This document shows positions 28,591 through 38,465 of a stretch of 64,000 bases of DNA, piece by piece. Source of the stretch: Pedobacter sp. GTDB lineage: Bacteria; Bacteroidota; Bacteroidia; Sphingobacteriales; Sphingobacteriaceae. A program made the translations under genes and the position numbers. The stretch covers positions 141,194 to 205,193 of the forward strand of contig SSFR01000004.1 of NCBI GenBank assembly GCA_008015505.1, written 5' to 3'. The notes under the pieces were generated by a model. The model worked only from the letters and a program-made list of their open reading frames with translations. It was not told the DNA's origin and searched no databases. Position 1 is the first letter of the stretch. The number at the start of each line of letters is the position of its first letter.

Positions 28591-31500
28591 TTATCTAATA
28601 ATGGAAACTGTCCCAGAAATAATTTTACGCCTGTGTTTCGGATTGATGATGTAATGATAGGCCCCAACAGGAAGAATTTCCCCATTCTTCATTTTACCGT
28701 CCCAGGGAATGTAATGCCCTTCTGAATGAAAAACCACATCCCCATACCGATTAAAAATATCAACAATAGCCCCTTCATAAAGGTCTAAGTTTTTAATGAC
28801 CCAAACATCGTTTATACCATCCCCATTAGGCGTAAAAACACTTGGAACTTCAATCTCTGGCAGCACCTTGATAAAGATATCATCTTTACTCGTACAGCCT
28901 TCTTTAGACGTTACAAGCAGAGTATAAGTTATATTTCGATGTGGGGAAGCTATAGGATGCAATATATTATCATGATCTAAATCTGTTGCTGGTGTCCATT
29001 TATAAGCTAAATGATCTCCATGTGCTGTAGCTTCTAAACGAATATGTTCTCCCTGCAAGATAACCCGATCTCCACCCGCATTAACTTTCGGAAGCGGATG
29101 AACAGTTATCATTTGTGTTTTTACAACAGAGCAACTATTTGCACCTGTAAATGTATAAGTTAACGTATGAGTTCCAACCCCAGCTACTGCTGGATTAAAT
29201 ACACCCTGGATGGATACCCCCTTTCCACTAAACTGCCCCGTACCTGTCACTGATCCGGTAAGCGAGCTTACAGCCGAACCTGTAACAGCACCACTTACAT
29301 AGGCGACTAATGAGGTGGGGACAGCATCCACACAAATACTCGATATTGCATCAAATATCACATCGGGAACCGCCCTGAGCTCAACTGTTTTTGTGACCTC
29401 ACCGACACAAAAATCCGCTGTATACGCAACCATTTTCACTGTAACCGTTTTGGTCAATGGTGCATAAAACACAGGATAGGTATGTACATATTGTTTCAGG
29501 GGGTCACTTCTCAAATGGGGTTTATGATCTTCCACCCGCACGGCAGGATAATGAACATCATCAAAATACCAATCAATACGACTGATTTCACCAAAAGAAC
29601 TAAATGTTTTATCCTCAAAAACAACGGGCTCCGAACTACAAAGTTGATTCTCATTTAAAACCCCAAAATCAGGTTTCGGTTTAGCATGAATAAGCACGGA
29701 ATGCTCGGCTTGTTGGGTACAGCCATCGTGCGTTACCGTCAGTTTAACAGTATAATTGCCTGGCTTTGAATAATCGTGCGATGGGTTTTCTTGACTAGAC
29801 TCATTTGCTGCACCCGAACCTGAGTCTCCAAAATCCCATAGATAAGTAGATCCTGCCTTATTCCCCCCGGGAATTATTGTCTCATTAGTGAATGGAACAG
29901 TAAGCGTAGGATCTTTTAAGCATAAGTCTTCGGGAAACTTAAAATCAACTTGTGGGAATGGTTTAACCACGATATTCTCTGTAAAAACAGGGCTCTTGCA
30001 CCCTTTATCTGTTTCGACAGTGAGTCTCACTGTATAAGTACCCACGTTTACATAGCGATGTGTGGGAAATTGATCTGAAGACGTGTGGCCATCTCCAAAG
30101 TTCCAATCCCAGTGAGTGATTAAACCATCTGCAGAAACGAAAGTACCAATAAACTCGGCTAGGCTATTTTGACAAACTGGCGTGTTACATGTAAAAGAAG
30201 CACGGGGCTCCGCCAAAACACGAACAACTTGTTCAACAAAAGAACTACAACCCTGCGACGATTTTACAGCTAACCTAACCGTATAAGGGCCTGTAGCATC
30301 ATAAGTATGTTTCGGATTTTTATCTGTAGAAAAATTCGTATCCCCAAAGTCCCAAAGCCATTCTTTAATGGGAGAACCGTCAGCACCCATACTCTCATTT
30401 GTAAAAGCAACTTCCTGATGAACACACGCCTCACTTACGACTTTGAATTTAGCTTTGGGAGGGTCTTGTACCTGAATATCTTGCTCAAAGTATTTATATC
30501 CACTAGGAGGTGCACACTGGTCTTCAGAAGGTGGAAGCTTAACCTTAATTTTTATCTTTTGGCTACCACTAGTACCATAAACGATATCCTCTGGAAGTGT
30601 GCAGATATAGTATGTCTTTCCATTCTTGGCCACAGATATATAATCATCTTTAGTAAGGGTATAAGTTCTTGAGGCTCCCCCCATTCCCCAATCACAATAA
30701 ACCTCTGTAGAAGGGAAATTCAAAGACAGTTTAAAACGAAAGGCCCGGTCCTTGCAAACTACAGGTACATCTGCACCCGTTACTAGATCTATCACATCCA
30801 ACGATACATCTGTTGACAAATGAGTCCCAGCAGAATATCCATAAGATTCAAAATCACCAAAACCATAACAAATGGCATTAAAGCCTCCCTGGGCTGTTAA
30901 ATTAAGGCTTGATTGATTTCTGTAGGGTGGCTCGCCTACATTTAATTGCATGTACGAATAACCACTGGTACCAATAGGAGTAAATGTGGCATTAGCTGTG
31001 GGCACAGGGATCCCACCTATCTTGAAGGTACTAGCATCCTTACCTTCAAGAATAATATTAATAAACCTCTTTTTAATATTTTCTTTAGTTGATGAAAAAA
31101 CAGTAATATTCTTAGTTTTTGATTCGATAGGGTTAAGCATGACCATATCTGGATCACTAGGCTCCGAATACCTAAAAGCACCACTATTCTTACTATCGGC
31201 ATAACCCTGTGACAAAGCAAATTGAGCTACTGATATGGGTTTATTGGCCTGAATAATTTCTGTGGTAGTAAGAAGATCTGAGGTATAAAACTCTCCCTTG
31301 TTCAAATCTATTTTTGGTCTATTCCCAATGGTCACCTCGGTACCATCCGCCATGGCAATTATGCGCAGGTAATTTCCTTTATCGGGTCCTTTAAATGGAA
31401 CATAGGCATACGTCTTCCCCCAATAATTGGTTGCATAAAGTTGCTGAAGTAAAGGATCGCCAGTATCTGCCCCCTCCGGAATATAAACAAGATTATCTCC

Positions 31501-32190
31501 GGAAAATAATGCGAATGTTTTACATAAGCTTGTGATGGGGTCTGCTTCTATATAAGTGCCTGTATAATCTTTACCCGCCTCTCCCACAAATTGATATACC
31601 TGACCAATCTGATTCAATACAACTTTTTCTATTGGGCCAGGACGATTATCTATTCGCATATGTATGTTCACAGTAGTTGTTTCCGTGATAGCCACAACAT
31701 TGAATACAAAGCGCGCATCAGTCCCCCTTGTCGGCTTCCAGCCCATCGCATAATACGCCGAACCATAGCTTTCAACAGGTAAAAGCAAAGTAGCTTCTGA
31801 TCGTGCATTGGCATAAATATGTGCATATGCTACAATAGGAGGATCAGCATCATCCACCAGTATTTGTATTCCTTTGGTATCAGATTGTGTAGTTATATCC
31901 CCCAGATTAGCCATATTATAAGGAATATCAACTTCGGTAATCTTAGTGGCCTCTACTTTAAAATTTTTATACTTAATACCCCCTATCTTAATCTCCCCCT
32001 TGGTGTGCTTCGTTGAGGTAATAAATAATTTCATTTTAGCCAATTTGTCTTTACCCGTTGGTACATGAGAAGGAAACACTGCCCAAAAATCCCTTCCCAC
32101 ATTGGATACATCTTGAGCAAATCCCTGAAATGAAAAGATGAGCATAGTCCCGATTAGTCCTAGCACGCTGCGTTGAATAGTTAATATCAT
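28591..32190 (-). CDS. Large secreted PKD-domain protein with type IX secretion C-terminal domain (paralogue 1)
   Basis: This 1199-residue protein has a signal peptide ending GFAQ (about residue 26). The next part of roughly 450 residues begins VSNVGRDFWAVFPSH and resembles the IgGFc-binding-like N-terminal domain of Bacteroidota surface proteins. At least three PKD domains follow between roughly residues 585 and 830, marked by WLWDFGD, WDWNFGDG and YLWDFGDSG. Further Ig-like segments precede the C-terminal VFTPNGDGINDVWVIKNLD...VDIFNRYG...WDGK, the gliding-motility-associated (type B) sorting domain recognised by the type IX secretion system. It is probably displayed on the surface or released. 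A paralogue lies 128 bases upstream. Confidence 0.88.
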   Translation of the reverse strand: MILTIQRSVLGLIGTMLIFSFQGFAQDVSNVGRDFWAVFPSHVPTGKDKLAKMKLFITSTKHTKGEIKIGGIKYKNFKVEATKITEVDIPYNMANLGDITTQSDTKGIQILVDDADPPIVAYAHIYANARSEATLLLPVESYGSAYYAMGWKPTRGTDARFVFNVVAITETTTVNIHMRIDNRPGPIEKVVLNQIGQVYQFVGEAGKDYTGTYIEADPITSLCKTFALFSGDNLVYIPEGADTGDPLLQQLYATNYWGKTYAYVPFKGPDKGNYLRIIAMADGTEVTIGNRPKIDLNKGEFYTSDLLTTTEIIQANKPISVAQFALSQGYADSKNSGAFRYSEPSDPDMVMLNPIESKTKNITVFSSTKENIKKRFINIILEGKDASTFKIGGIPVPTANATFTPIGTSGYSYMQLNVGEPPYRNQSSLNLTAQGGFNAICYGFGDFESYGYSAGTHLSTDVSLDVIDLVTGADVPVVCKDRAFRFKLSLNFPSTEVYCDWGMGGASRTYTLTKDDYISVAKNGKTYYICTLPEDIVYGTSGSQKIKIKVKLPPSEDQCAPPSGYKYFEQDIQVQDPPKAKFKVVSEACVHQEVAFTNESMGADGSPIKEWLWDFGDTNFSTDKNPKHTYDATGPYTVRLAVKSSQGCSSFVEQVVRVLAEPRASFTCNTPVCQNSLAEFIGTFVSADGLITHWDWNFGDGHTSSDQFPTHRYVNVGTYTVRLTVETDKGCKSPVFTENIVVKPFPQVDFKFPEDLCLKDPTLTVPFTNETIIPGGNKAGSTYLWDFGDSGSGAANESSQENPSHDYSKPGNYTVKLTVTHDGCTQQAEHSVLIHAKPKPDFGVLNENQLCSSEPVVFEDKTFSSFGEISRIDWYFDDVHYPAVRVEDHKPHLRSDPLKQYVHTYPVFYAPLTKTVTVKMVAYTADFCVGEVTKTVELRAVPDVIFDAISSICVDAVPTSLVAYVSGAVTGSAVSSLTGSVTGTGQFSGKGVSIQGVFNPAVAGVGTHTLTYTFTGANSCSVVKTQMITVHPLPKVNAGGDRVILQGEHIRLEATAHGDHLAYKWTPATDLDHDNILHPIASPHRNITYTLLVTSKEGCTSKDDIFIKVLPEIEVPSVFTPNGDGINDVWVIKNLDLYEGAIVDIFNRYGDVVFHSEGHYIPWDGKMKNGEILPVGAYHYIINPKHRRKIISGTVSIIR

Positions 32191-32318
32191 ATAAAATGCA
32201 CGTTATCTAACTACTACAGAATTACAATTAACTATAAATTAAATATACATAAAAAAATTACATTTAATTACAATTAAATTAATAAAAAATAAAGAGAAAC
32301 AGTATTTAGCCAGAACAG

Positions 32319-35300
32319 CTATCTCAGAATTGTAACATATCCAGATATGGAATTACGCCTATTTTTAGGATCGATGAGGTAGTAATAAGTGCCTGTTGGG
32401 AGATCTTCTCCATTTCGTTTACCATCCCATGGAATATAATTACCATCTGAATGATATACCCTAGAACCATATCGATCAAAAATTTCAACAGTGGCTCCCG
32501 GATACATATCCAAATTTTTAATCACCCAGATATCATCAATCCCATCTCCATTAGGGGTAAAGACATTTGGCATTCTGATCATTTGTAGGATCTTCAAAAA
32601 TACCTGGCTTATCTTGGCACAACCATCTGCTGAAGTAACCATTAGTGTATAAGTGGTATTGTATTCTGGACAGGCAATCGGATTAGGAATATCATCTCGG
32701 CTTAAACCTGTGGACGGAGACCATTTGTAAGTTAAATTATTCCCCTTTGCATTAGCCTCCAGCTGTACAGAATCACCACGTAATAAAACCCAATCTGGCC
32801 CAGCATTTACTTCCGGAAGAGGGTATACCTCAATCGTCTGCGCCTTCATCATCGGGCAACCGTTCAAACCAGTAAACGTATAAGTAATCGTATGTTTCCC
32901 TACTCCCGCTATTGATGGATTAAATAAACCATTAGGAGAAACACCCGGCCCACTAAATTGTCCACTTCCTGCAAACGAACTTGTTTCACGTGCACTCAAC
33001 CAAAGAGGACCCTTATCCACACAAACATTTGAAATGGCCTCAAATATTACTTCTGGTACTGCTTTTAATACCACAGTCTGTGTAATCTCACTCAGGCAAG
33101 CATAACCAGAATAAGCCACCATTTTTACAGTATAAGATTTGGCGGGTGGCGTATGAAAAACAGGATATTGGTGGGTATACTTCTTAGGCTCCGATTCCCG
33201 TAAACTGGGGTTATCGTCTATCTCCCCAGCAAGGGGATCATTATCCAAATCATAAAACCATACTGTACGGGCAAGCTCTCCAAAGTCGAGAGTAGCTTGA
33301 TCTTCAAACACAACGGGGTCTGAACTACAAAGACTATCTGTATTTAAAACCTTAAAACCTGCTTTTGGACTAGCCCCATTGACCAAAAACGGCTGACTGA
33401 TTGTTACAGCACAATTATTAGTTGATTTTACCGTCAACGTGACCGTATAGCTACCCTGTGTAGAATAAGTATGGGAGGGGTTTCTCAAAGTCGACGTCAC
33501 GGGATTACTTACACTAGTATGAGAATCTCCAAAATCCCATAAATAGCTTAACCCTGCATCAGTACCATCTGAAATTGTTGTCGTATTGGTAAATGAGGCA
33601 ACAGCATCCAAATAGCATATCTTAGGGGCCTCAAAACCTACTTGAGGTAATGCATGCACAACAATTTGACTAGTAGCAGTAGCGCCCTTACACCCACCAC
33701 TGGTAGCTACATTTAATCGTACCGTAAATGGACCTTGCTGCGTATAAACATGTGTAGGATTTTGCAACGAAGACGTTTGTCCATCTCCAAAGTCCCAGAA
33801 CCACTGAGTGATTGGATCATCCACAGGGGTAGAAGTGTCTGTAAAACTTATGGAGCTATTTTGACAGATCGCCGAACCACTTGTAAAAGAAGCCAACGGA
33901 AGTGCCAAAATTTTAATCGTCTGAGTAAAAGAAGCCACACAACCCGAAGCTGCTATCACATTCAAGGTAGCTACATAAGCACCTGGCGTAGTATAAGTGT
34001 GTGTTGGACTACGTGTTGAGGTAAGCGAGCCATCTCCAAAATCCCAGGACCACTGTATGATAGGAGAATCAGTACTATTACTTGTATCACTAAACACAAT
34101 CGCATCATTCACACAGGACTGTGTAAGTGCGCCAAAGCTGGCTTGTGGAATATCATAAATGCGAAAATCGAAAGTAAAATCCTTGTATCCATTATTACAG
34201 CCTGCTGTGATTACTGGAAGTTTTGCACTTACCTTGATCTCTTTATCTCCAGAACTACTGAAGCTACTGGTCGGTAAAAGGTATTCATAAAGTGTGTCAC
34301 CGTCCTTTACGAAAGAAGTATAACCAGGATTGCTTTGTATGATTATTGGAATAGTTGAATCTAACGTCCACCTGAGCTCCGAAGTGAGGTACGGCAATGT
34401 TAATTTGAAGTCTAATAATTGATTTTTACATCCGGTTAATACCTGCTGCTGCCCCACATGATCCCTCGCCGTCAAAAATATATCGGATGAAAGATTAGTT
34501 CCCGCAGAATAAGTATAGGAATCAAAATCAGCCAAGCCATAAACAAGTGCATTAAATCCTTCATCGGCAGTTAATCGAAGAGACGATAATAGACCAATAT
34601 CATAAGGTGCAATACCCACATTGAGTTGCATGTAAGAATAGTCACTGGCACCAATGGGCTTAAATACGGCCCCAGCCGGAGCAGCCCCATTAACCTTAAA
34701 TGAAGCACAAGCCGATGTTTTCATCACCACATTAATGAATCGATTGGCAATACCTACCAACGAGGTGGAGTAAACCGTTATATCCTTCGTGCTCAATGTT
34801 GTTGGGCTAAGAATTGCCATATTGGGGTCACTATAGACGGGAAACTGTCCATTATAGTTAGGGCCTAGAGCAATATTTCGACTATCTGCATTCCGCTCTG
34901 ATAATGCAAACTGGGCTACCGATATGGGTTTATTAGCCGTAATCATACCTGCTGTCGGGATGGGATCCGAAGAATAAAAAGATCCCTTATTGAGATTGAT
35001 TGGCATAACAATGCCATCAATCGTAACCACCGTATTATCTTCTTGTGCAATAACGCGAATCATGTCTCCCCGATCCGGACCACTGAGTGGTACATAAGCA
35101 TAGCTTTTGCCCCAATTATTAACTGGATACAGTTGCTGAAACAAGGGATTTATTGAAGCATTGATAGCAAAGGGAATAGAAATCCCTGAACTTCCGGAGA
35201 ATAGGGCAAATGTTTTACATGCAGATATTGCCGGATCAACTTCCACATAGGTGCCCGTATAATCATCTGGACCTAGAAACTGATACACATCCCCCACATT

Positions 35301-35909
35301 AGTTAGGGTAACTGTCGTCGTTGGCCCCGGTGATTGGTTTACCTGCTGATGAATCAAAACTGTTGTATTAGGTGCTGTGGCAACAATACTGAAACTAAAT
35401 AAACCATCTGCTGTAGTCCCATGCTGATCATAGCCCATCACATAGTATTTTGAACCAAGCGACTCTACTGGTAAAACCAAGGTAGCCGCTGAACGATCGA
35501 ATGCATAAATATGGGCATAAACCGAGACCTTCGGCTGGTTAGCATCAACCAGTACATGAATTCCCCGATTACTAAATAGCCCTGCTAAATGAATATAAGC
35601 CAATGCCCGCGGAACATCTACTGAAGTTACTTTGCCAGCAGTCACCGTAAATGGGATAGACGTATTCCCAATTTGAACGACCCCAGTCGAATTATTTTTA
35701 CTCGTAATGAACAATCGAATATTTGCTAAAGCCTGATTACTAGCCTCATGACGAGGGAATACTACCCAAAACTCTCTTCCATCATTGGATGTATTTTGAG
35801 CCAAGCCAACTGACACAAATAAAAAAGCAAATAGTATACAAAGTAAACCACAACCTTTCTTTCCGCAGAATATCATGGATAGCATGTTTTTATTAGACCT
35901 CGGCAACAC
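32319..35909 (-). CDS. Large secreted PKD-domain protein with type IX secretion C-terminal domain (paralogue 2)
   Basis: This 1196-residue protein has the same layout as its downstream neighbour: a signal peptide ending VGLAQ, an N-terminal domain starting TSNDGREFWVVFPRH, PKD domains marked by WSWDFGDG, WFWDFGDG and YLWDFGDSH, Ig-like segments, and a C-terminal VFTPNGDGIDDIWVIKNLD...VEIFDRYG...WDGK type IX sorting domain. The two proteins align along their whole length, so this is a tandem duplication followed by divergence. ATG codons 8 and 11 codons downstream are alternative starts that leave a more usual signal peptide. Function is unknown; a role in adhesion or the extracellular matrix is an inference from the domains. 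Confidence 0.88.
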   Translation of the reverse strand: MLPRSNKNMLSMIFCGKKGCGLLCILFAFLFVSVGLAQNTSNDGREFWVVFPRHEASNQALANIRLFITSKNNSTGVVQIGNTSIPFTVTAGKVTSVDVPRALAYIHLAGLFSNRGIHVLVDANQPKVSVYAHIYAFDRSAATLVLPVESLGSKYYVMGYDQHGTTADGLFSFSIVATAPNTTVLIHQQVNQSPGPTTTVTLTNVGDVYQFLGPDDYTGTYVEVDPAISACKTFALFSGSSGISIPFAINASINPLFQQLYPVNNWGKSYAYVPLSGPDRGDMIRVIAQEDNTVVTIDGIVMPINLNKGSFYSSDPIPTAGMITANKPISVAQFALSERNADSRNIALGPNYNGQFPVYSDPNMAILSPTTLSTKDITVYSTSLVGIANRFINVVMKTSACASFKVNGAAPAGAVFKPIGASDYSYMQLNVGIAPYDIGLLSSLRLTADEGFNALVYGLADFDSYTYSAGTNLSSDIFLTARDHVGQQQVLTGCKNQLLDFKLTLPYLTSELRWTLDSTIPIIIQSNPGYTSFVKDGDTLYEYLLPTSSFSSSGDKEIKVSAKLPVITAGCNNGYKDFTFDFRIYDIPQASFGALTQSCVNDAIVFSDTSNSTDSPIIQWSWDFGDGSLTSTRSPTHTYTTPGAYVATLNVIAASGCVASFTQTIKILALPLASFTSGSAICQNSSISFTDTSTPVDDPITQWFWDFGDGQTSSLQNPTHVYTQQGPFTVRLNVATSGGCKGATATSQIVVHALPQVGFEAPKICYLDAVASFTNTTTISDGTDAGLSYLWDFGDSHTSVSNPVTSTLRNPSHTYSTQGSYTVTLTVKSTNNCAVTISQPFLVNGASPKAGFKVLNTDSLCSSDPVVFEDQATLDFGELARTVWFYDLDNDPLAGEIDDNPSLRESEPKKYTHQYPVFHTPPAKSYTVKMVAYSGYACLSEITQTVVLKAVPEVIFEAISNVCVDKGPLWLSARETSSFAGSGQFSGPGVSPNGLFNPSIAGVGKHTITYTFTGLNGCPMMKAQTIEVYPLPEVNAGPDWVLLRGDSVQLEANAKGNNLTYKWSPSTGLSRDDIPNPIACPEYNTTYTLMVTSADGCAKISQVFLKILQMIRMPNVFTPNGDGIDDIWVIKNLDMYPGATVEIFDRYGSRVYHSDGNYIPWDGKRNGEDLPTGTYYYLIDPKNRRNSISGYVTILR

Positions 35910-36044
35910 ATAACAGCCTAACGTCTATTCATTTTAATGAAGGGTAGATTAAAACGGTACCTTGGGAAGGTATAAAATATTTTTAGAAACAAAAATTATC
36001 CCAAAATGAACATTAAGGGGAGATATGACAATAACTAGTAATAC

Positions 36045-37379
36045 CTATTCTTTGAGCAATGATTGAAGGACTTGTTCCACTTCGGAAAAATTAAAGTGGG
36101 ATAATGTGATATCAAATAATTCTGAAATAGCTTGATTGCACAGGTTCCCTATACTTCCCTCATGGGTATGGTGCAAGGTCGTATCGGCTAGATATTCTCC
36201 CTTTTCAATTTTTAAACCTACCTGGTGATAAGCTTCTCGAAAAGGGACCCCTTGTAGAACCTGTTTATTCACAGCCTCCACACTAAACAAATAGGCGTAC
36301 TGTTCGTCTTCCAGAATGTTCAAGCGAATGCGAATATGCTGTAGCATATAGGCTGTCATAGTTAAACATTCATTTAAGGACTCAAATGCAGGGAAAAGAC
36401 TTTCTTTTAATAGTTGCAGATCACGGTGATAACCTGATGGCAGGTTATTTGTCATCAACACGATTTCATTGGGGAGAGCTTGTATTTTATTGCAGCGAGA
36501 TCGAATAAGCTCAAACACATCTGGATTTTTCTTATGCGGCATGATGCTCGAACCTGTCGTGAGCTCATCAGGAAAACCAACGAATGCAAAATTTTGATTC
36601 ATAAACAAGCAAACATCCATTGCCAATTTGGACAAGGTAGCCGCCACAGAAGCCATAGCCTGAGCTATAATACGTTCCGTTTTTCCTCGAGCCATTTGCG
36701 CATAAACCACATTGTAGTTCAAACTATCAAATCCAAGTAACTGGGTAGTCATACTGCGATTAAGCGGGAATGAAGAGCCGTAACCCGCTGCTGAACCTAA
36801 TGGATTTTTATTGCATATCTTCCACGCAGCCAGCAGAAGATGCATATCGTCGGACAAACTTTCTGCATAAGCCCCAAACCATAGTCCAAAGGACGAGGGC
36901 ATGGCCAATTGTAAATGCGTATAACCAGGAAATAACTTATCCTGATGCTGTTCACTTTGCTGGATTAACTGCCTAAATAAAGTATCAATATTCGCAACAA
37001 GCTGCTGGATTTGGTATCTAAAAAACAGTTTTAAATCAACCAGAACTTGATCATTTCGGGAACGGCCACTGTGAATCTTTTTACCCGTTTCACCAATACG
37101 CTTGACCAGTAACAGCTCTATTTGAGAATGAACATCCTCCACGCCATCAGCTATGGTAAAGTGTCCATCCCGAATAGATTTATAAATATTCTTTAGCTCT
37201 TGTTGTATCGCTTTAAGCTCATCGGAGGTCAATAAACCAATACTTTGAAGCATTTGAGTGTGCGCCAAGGAGCCAAGTACATCAAAAGAAGCCAGTTGCA
37301 AATCTAGTTCATGATCTTTCCCAATGGTAAATCGTTCTACAGATTTCTCAATTTTTGTATTTTTCTCCCAAAGCTTCAT
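36045..37379 (-). CDS. argH: Argininosuccinate lyase
   Basis: This 444-residue enzyme of the fumarase/aspartase superfamily makes the last step of arginine synthesis, splitting argininosuccinate to arginine and fumarate. Signatures are EDVHSQIE near residues 81-88, SGRSRNDQV near residues 103-111, PGYTHLQLAMPSSFG near residues 156-170, and GSSIMPHKKNPDVFELIR near residue 280. It belongs to the leftward block with lspA, the DksA-like gene and ileS. argG and argC are about 6-8 kb away on the other strand. Confidence 0.95.
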   Translation of the reverse strand: MKLWEKNTKIEKSVERFTIGKDHELDLQLASFDVLGSLAHTQMLQSIGLLTSDELKAIQQELKNIYKSIRDGHFTIADGVEDVHSQIELLLVKRIGETGKKIHSGRSRNDQVLVDLKLFFRYQIQQLVANIDTLFRQLIQQSEQHQDKLFPGYTHLQLAMPSSFGLWFGAYAESLSDDMHLLLAAWKICNKNPLGSAAGYGSSFPLNRSMTTQLLGFDSLNYNVVYAQMARGKTERIIAQAMASVAATLSKLAMDVCLFMNQNFAFVGFPDELTTGSSIMPHKKNPDVFELIRSRCNKIQALPNEIVLMTNNLPSGYHRDLQLLKESLFPAFESLNECLTMTAYMLQHIRIRLNILEDEQYAYLFSVEAVNKQVLQGVPFREAYHQVGLKIEKGEYLADTTLHHTHEGSIGNLCNQAISELFDITLSHFNFSEVEQVLQSLLKE

Positions 37380-37425
37380 GCAAAAATTTTAATTGCTCAA
37401 TAAGTAGAGTCTGTATATAGTTTTG

Positions 37426-38079
37426 TTATTCCTCAATCACTTCACTGTTCAGATAACTTTGATCTCCTTCTTCTTCGCGATAGTATTTTTTTTGAAAAAT
37501 TAGTATCAGTCCAACCCCGATAGAAATAGCGGCATCGGCCACATTAAAAACAGGTCGAAAAAAAACAAATTCTTCGCCAGCCCAAAACGGCATCCATCGC
37601 GGGAAAACGCCATGCAACATTGGGAAATAGAACATATCCACCACTTTGCCATGAAATATGCCCGCATATCCATGAAAAAGAGGAACTAACTTGGCTGGAG
37701 TAGAATAAGTACTCTCACTAAAGAAAACACCATAAAAAGTAGAGTCTATGATGTTTCCCGCAGCACCAGCGAAAATAAGTGCCACACTAACAATCAAGCC
37801 AGAATGAAATCGATTTTTGATGAGGTAAATCAGGCCATACCCGATACAAAGAATGGCTATAATTCGAAATAATGTTAAAACAAGCTTGCCAATTTCACCA
37901 CCGAATTCCATGCCATAAGCCATTCCATTGTTCTCTAAAAAGTGGATAATGGCCCAATTACCGAAAATTTTATATTCTTGACCTAAAGTCATGTGGAGCT
38001 TAACCCAAAACTTAAGAACCTGGTCAACAAGTAAAATAAAGAATACAAGAAAAAATGGTTTAGTATATTTTGTCCTCAT
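37426..38079 (-). CDS. lspA: Lipoprotein signal peptidase (signal peptidase II)
   Basis: This 217-residue inner membrane aspartic protease cleaves lipoprotein signal peptides, consistent with the several lipoproteins in this window. The catalytic Asp residues are in GAAGNIIDSTFYG near residue 112 and FNVADAAISIG near residue 186; NNGMAYGM near residue 50 is the family's N-terminal motif. Bacteroidota LspA is longer than enteric LspA, with an insertion between the two catalytic motifs, and that is seen here. It starts immediately after the stop codon of the DksA-like gene. Confidence 0.94.
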   Translation of the reverse strand: MRTKYTKPFFLVFFILLVDQVLKFWVKLHMTLGQEYKIFGNWAIIHFLENNGMAYGMEFGGEIGKLVLTLFRIIAILCIGYGLIYLIKNRFHSGLIVSVALIFAGAAGNIIDSTFYGVFFSESTYSTPAKLVPLFHGYAGIFHGKVVDMFYFPMLHGVFPRWMPFWAGEEFVFFRPVFNVADAAISIGVGLILIFQKKYYREEEGDQSYLNSEVIEE

Positions 38080-38463
38080 TTACGGTTGTTTCAATTTAGC
38101 TTCCATACTTAGCGTAGTATGTGGTACTACACGCAAACGTTCTTTTTGGATCAACTTCCCAGTTTCACGACAGATACCGTAGGTCTTGTTTTCAATACGT
38201 ATCAGAGCAGCTTCCAAACTTTCGATAAATTTTTTTTGACGTGCTGCAAGCTGATTAATAGATTCCTTTTCGAGCGTTGCTGAACCATCTTCCAAGGTTT
38301 TGTACGTACCCGCAGTATCGTCAGTGCCGTTGATATTAGGATTACTTAACGAGAGCGCTAATGCACTCAACTCTTCTTTTGCTACCCGCAATTTCTCTAC
38401 AATGATTTCTTTGAACTCATTAAGTTCCGAATCAGAGTATCGTGTTTTTTCATGGTTTTCCAT
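38080..38463 (-). CDS. TraR/DksA-family protein with incomplete zinc site
   Basis: This 127-residue protein has a long N-terminal coiled-coil region (ELNEFKEIIVEKLRVAKEEL...RQKKFIESLEAALIRIENKTYG) and a DksA-like C-terminal region with YGICRETGKLI and ERLRVVPHTTL. Classical DksA has four zinc-binding cysteines, but here only one is visible, the others being Thr, Val and His. The same reduced site is common in Bacteroidota members, so it is probably normal for this subfamily. The family binds RNA polymerase in the secondary channel. The gene lies between ileS and lspA with almost no spacing. Confidence 0.88.
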   Translation of the reverse strand: MENHEKTRYSDSELNEFKEIIVEKLRVAKEELSALALSLSNPNINGTDDTAGTYKTLEDGSATLEKESINQLAARQKKFIESLEAALIRIENKTYGICRETGKLIQKERLRVVPHTTLSMEAKLKQP

Positions 38464-38465
38464 TT

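Noticed and set aside
38080-38463. DksA-like gene as a broken gene because zinc cysteines are missing
   Set aside because: The frame is intact, the spacing is operon-like, and the reduced cysteine set is usual for this Bacteroidota subfamily.
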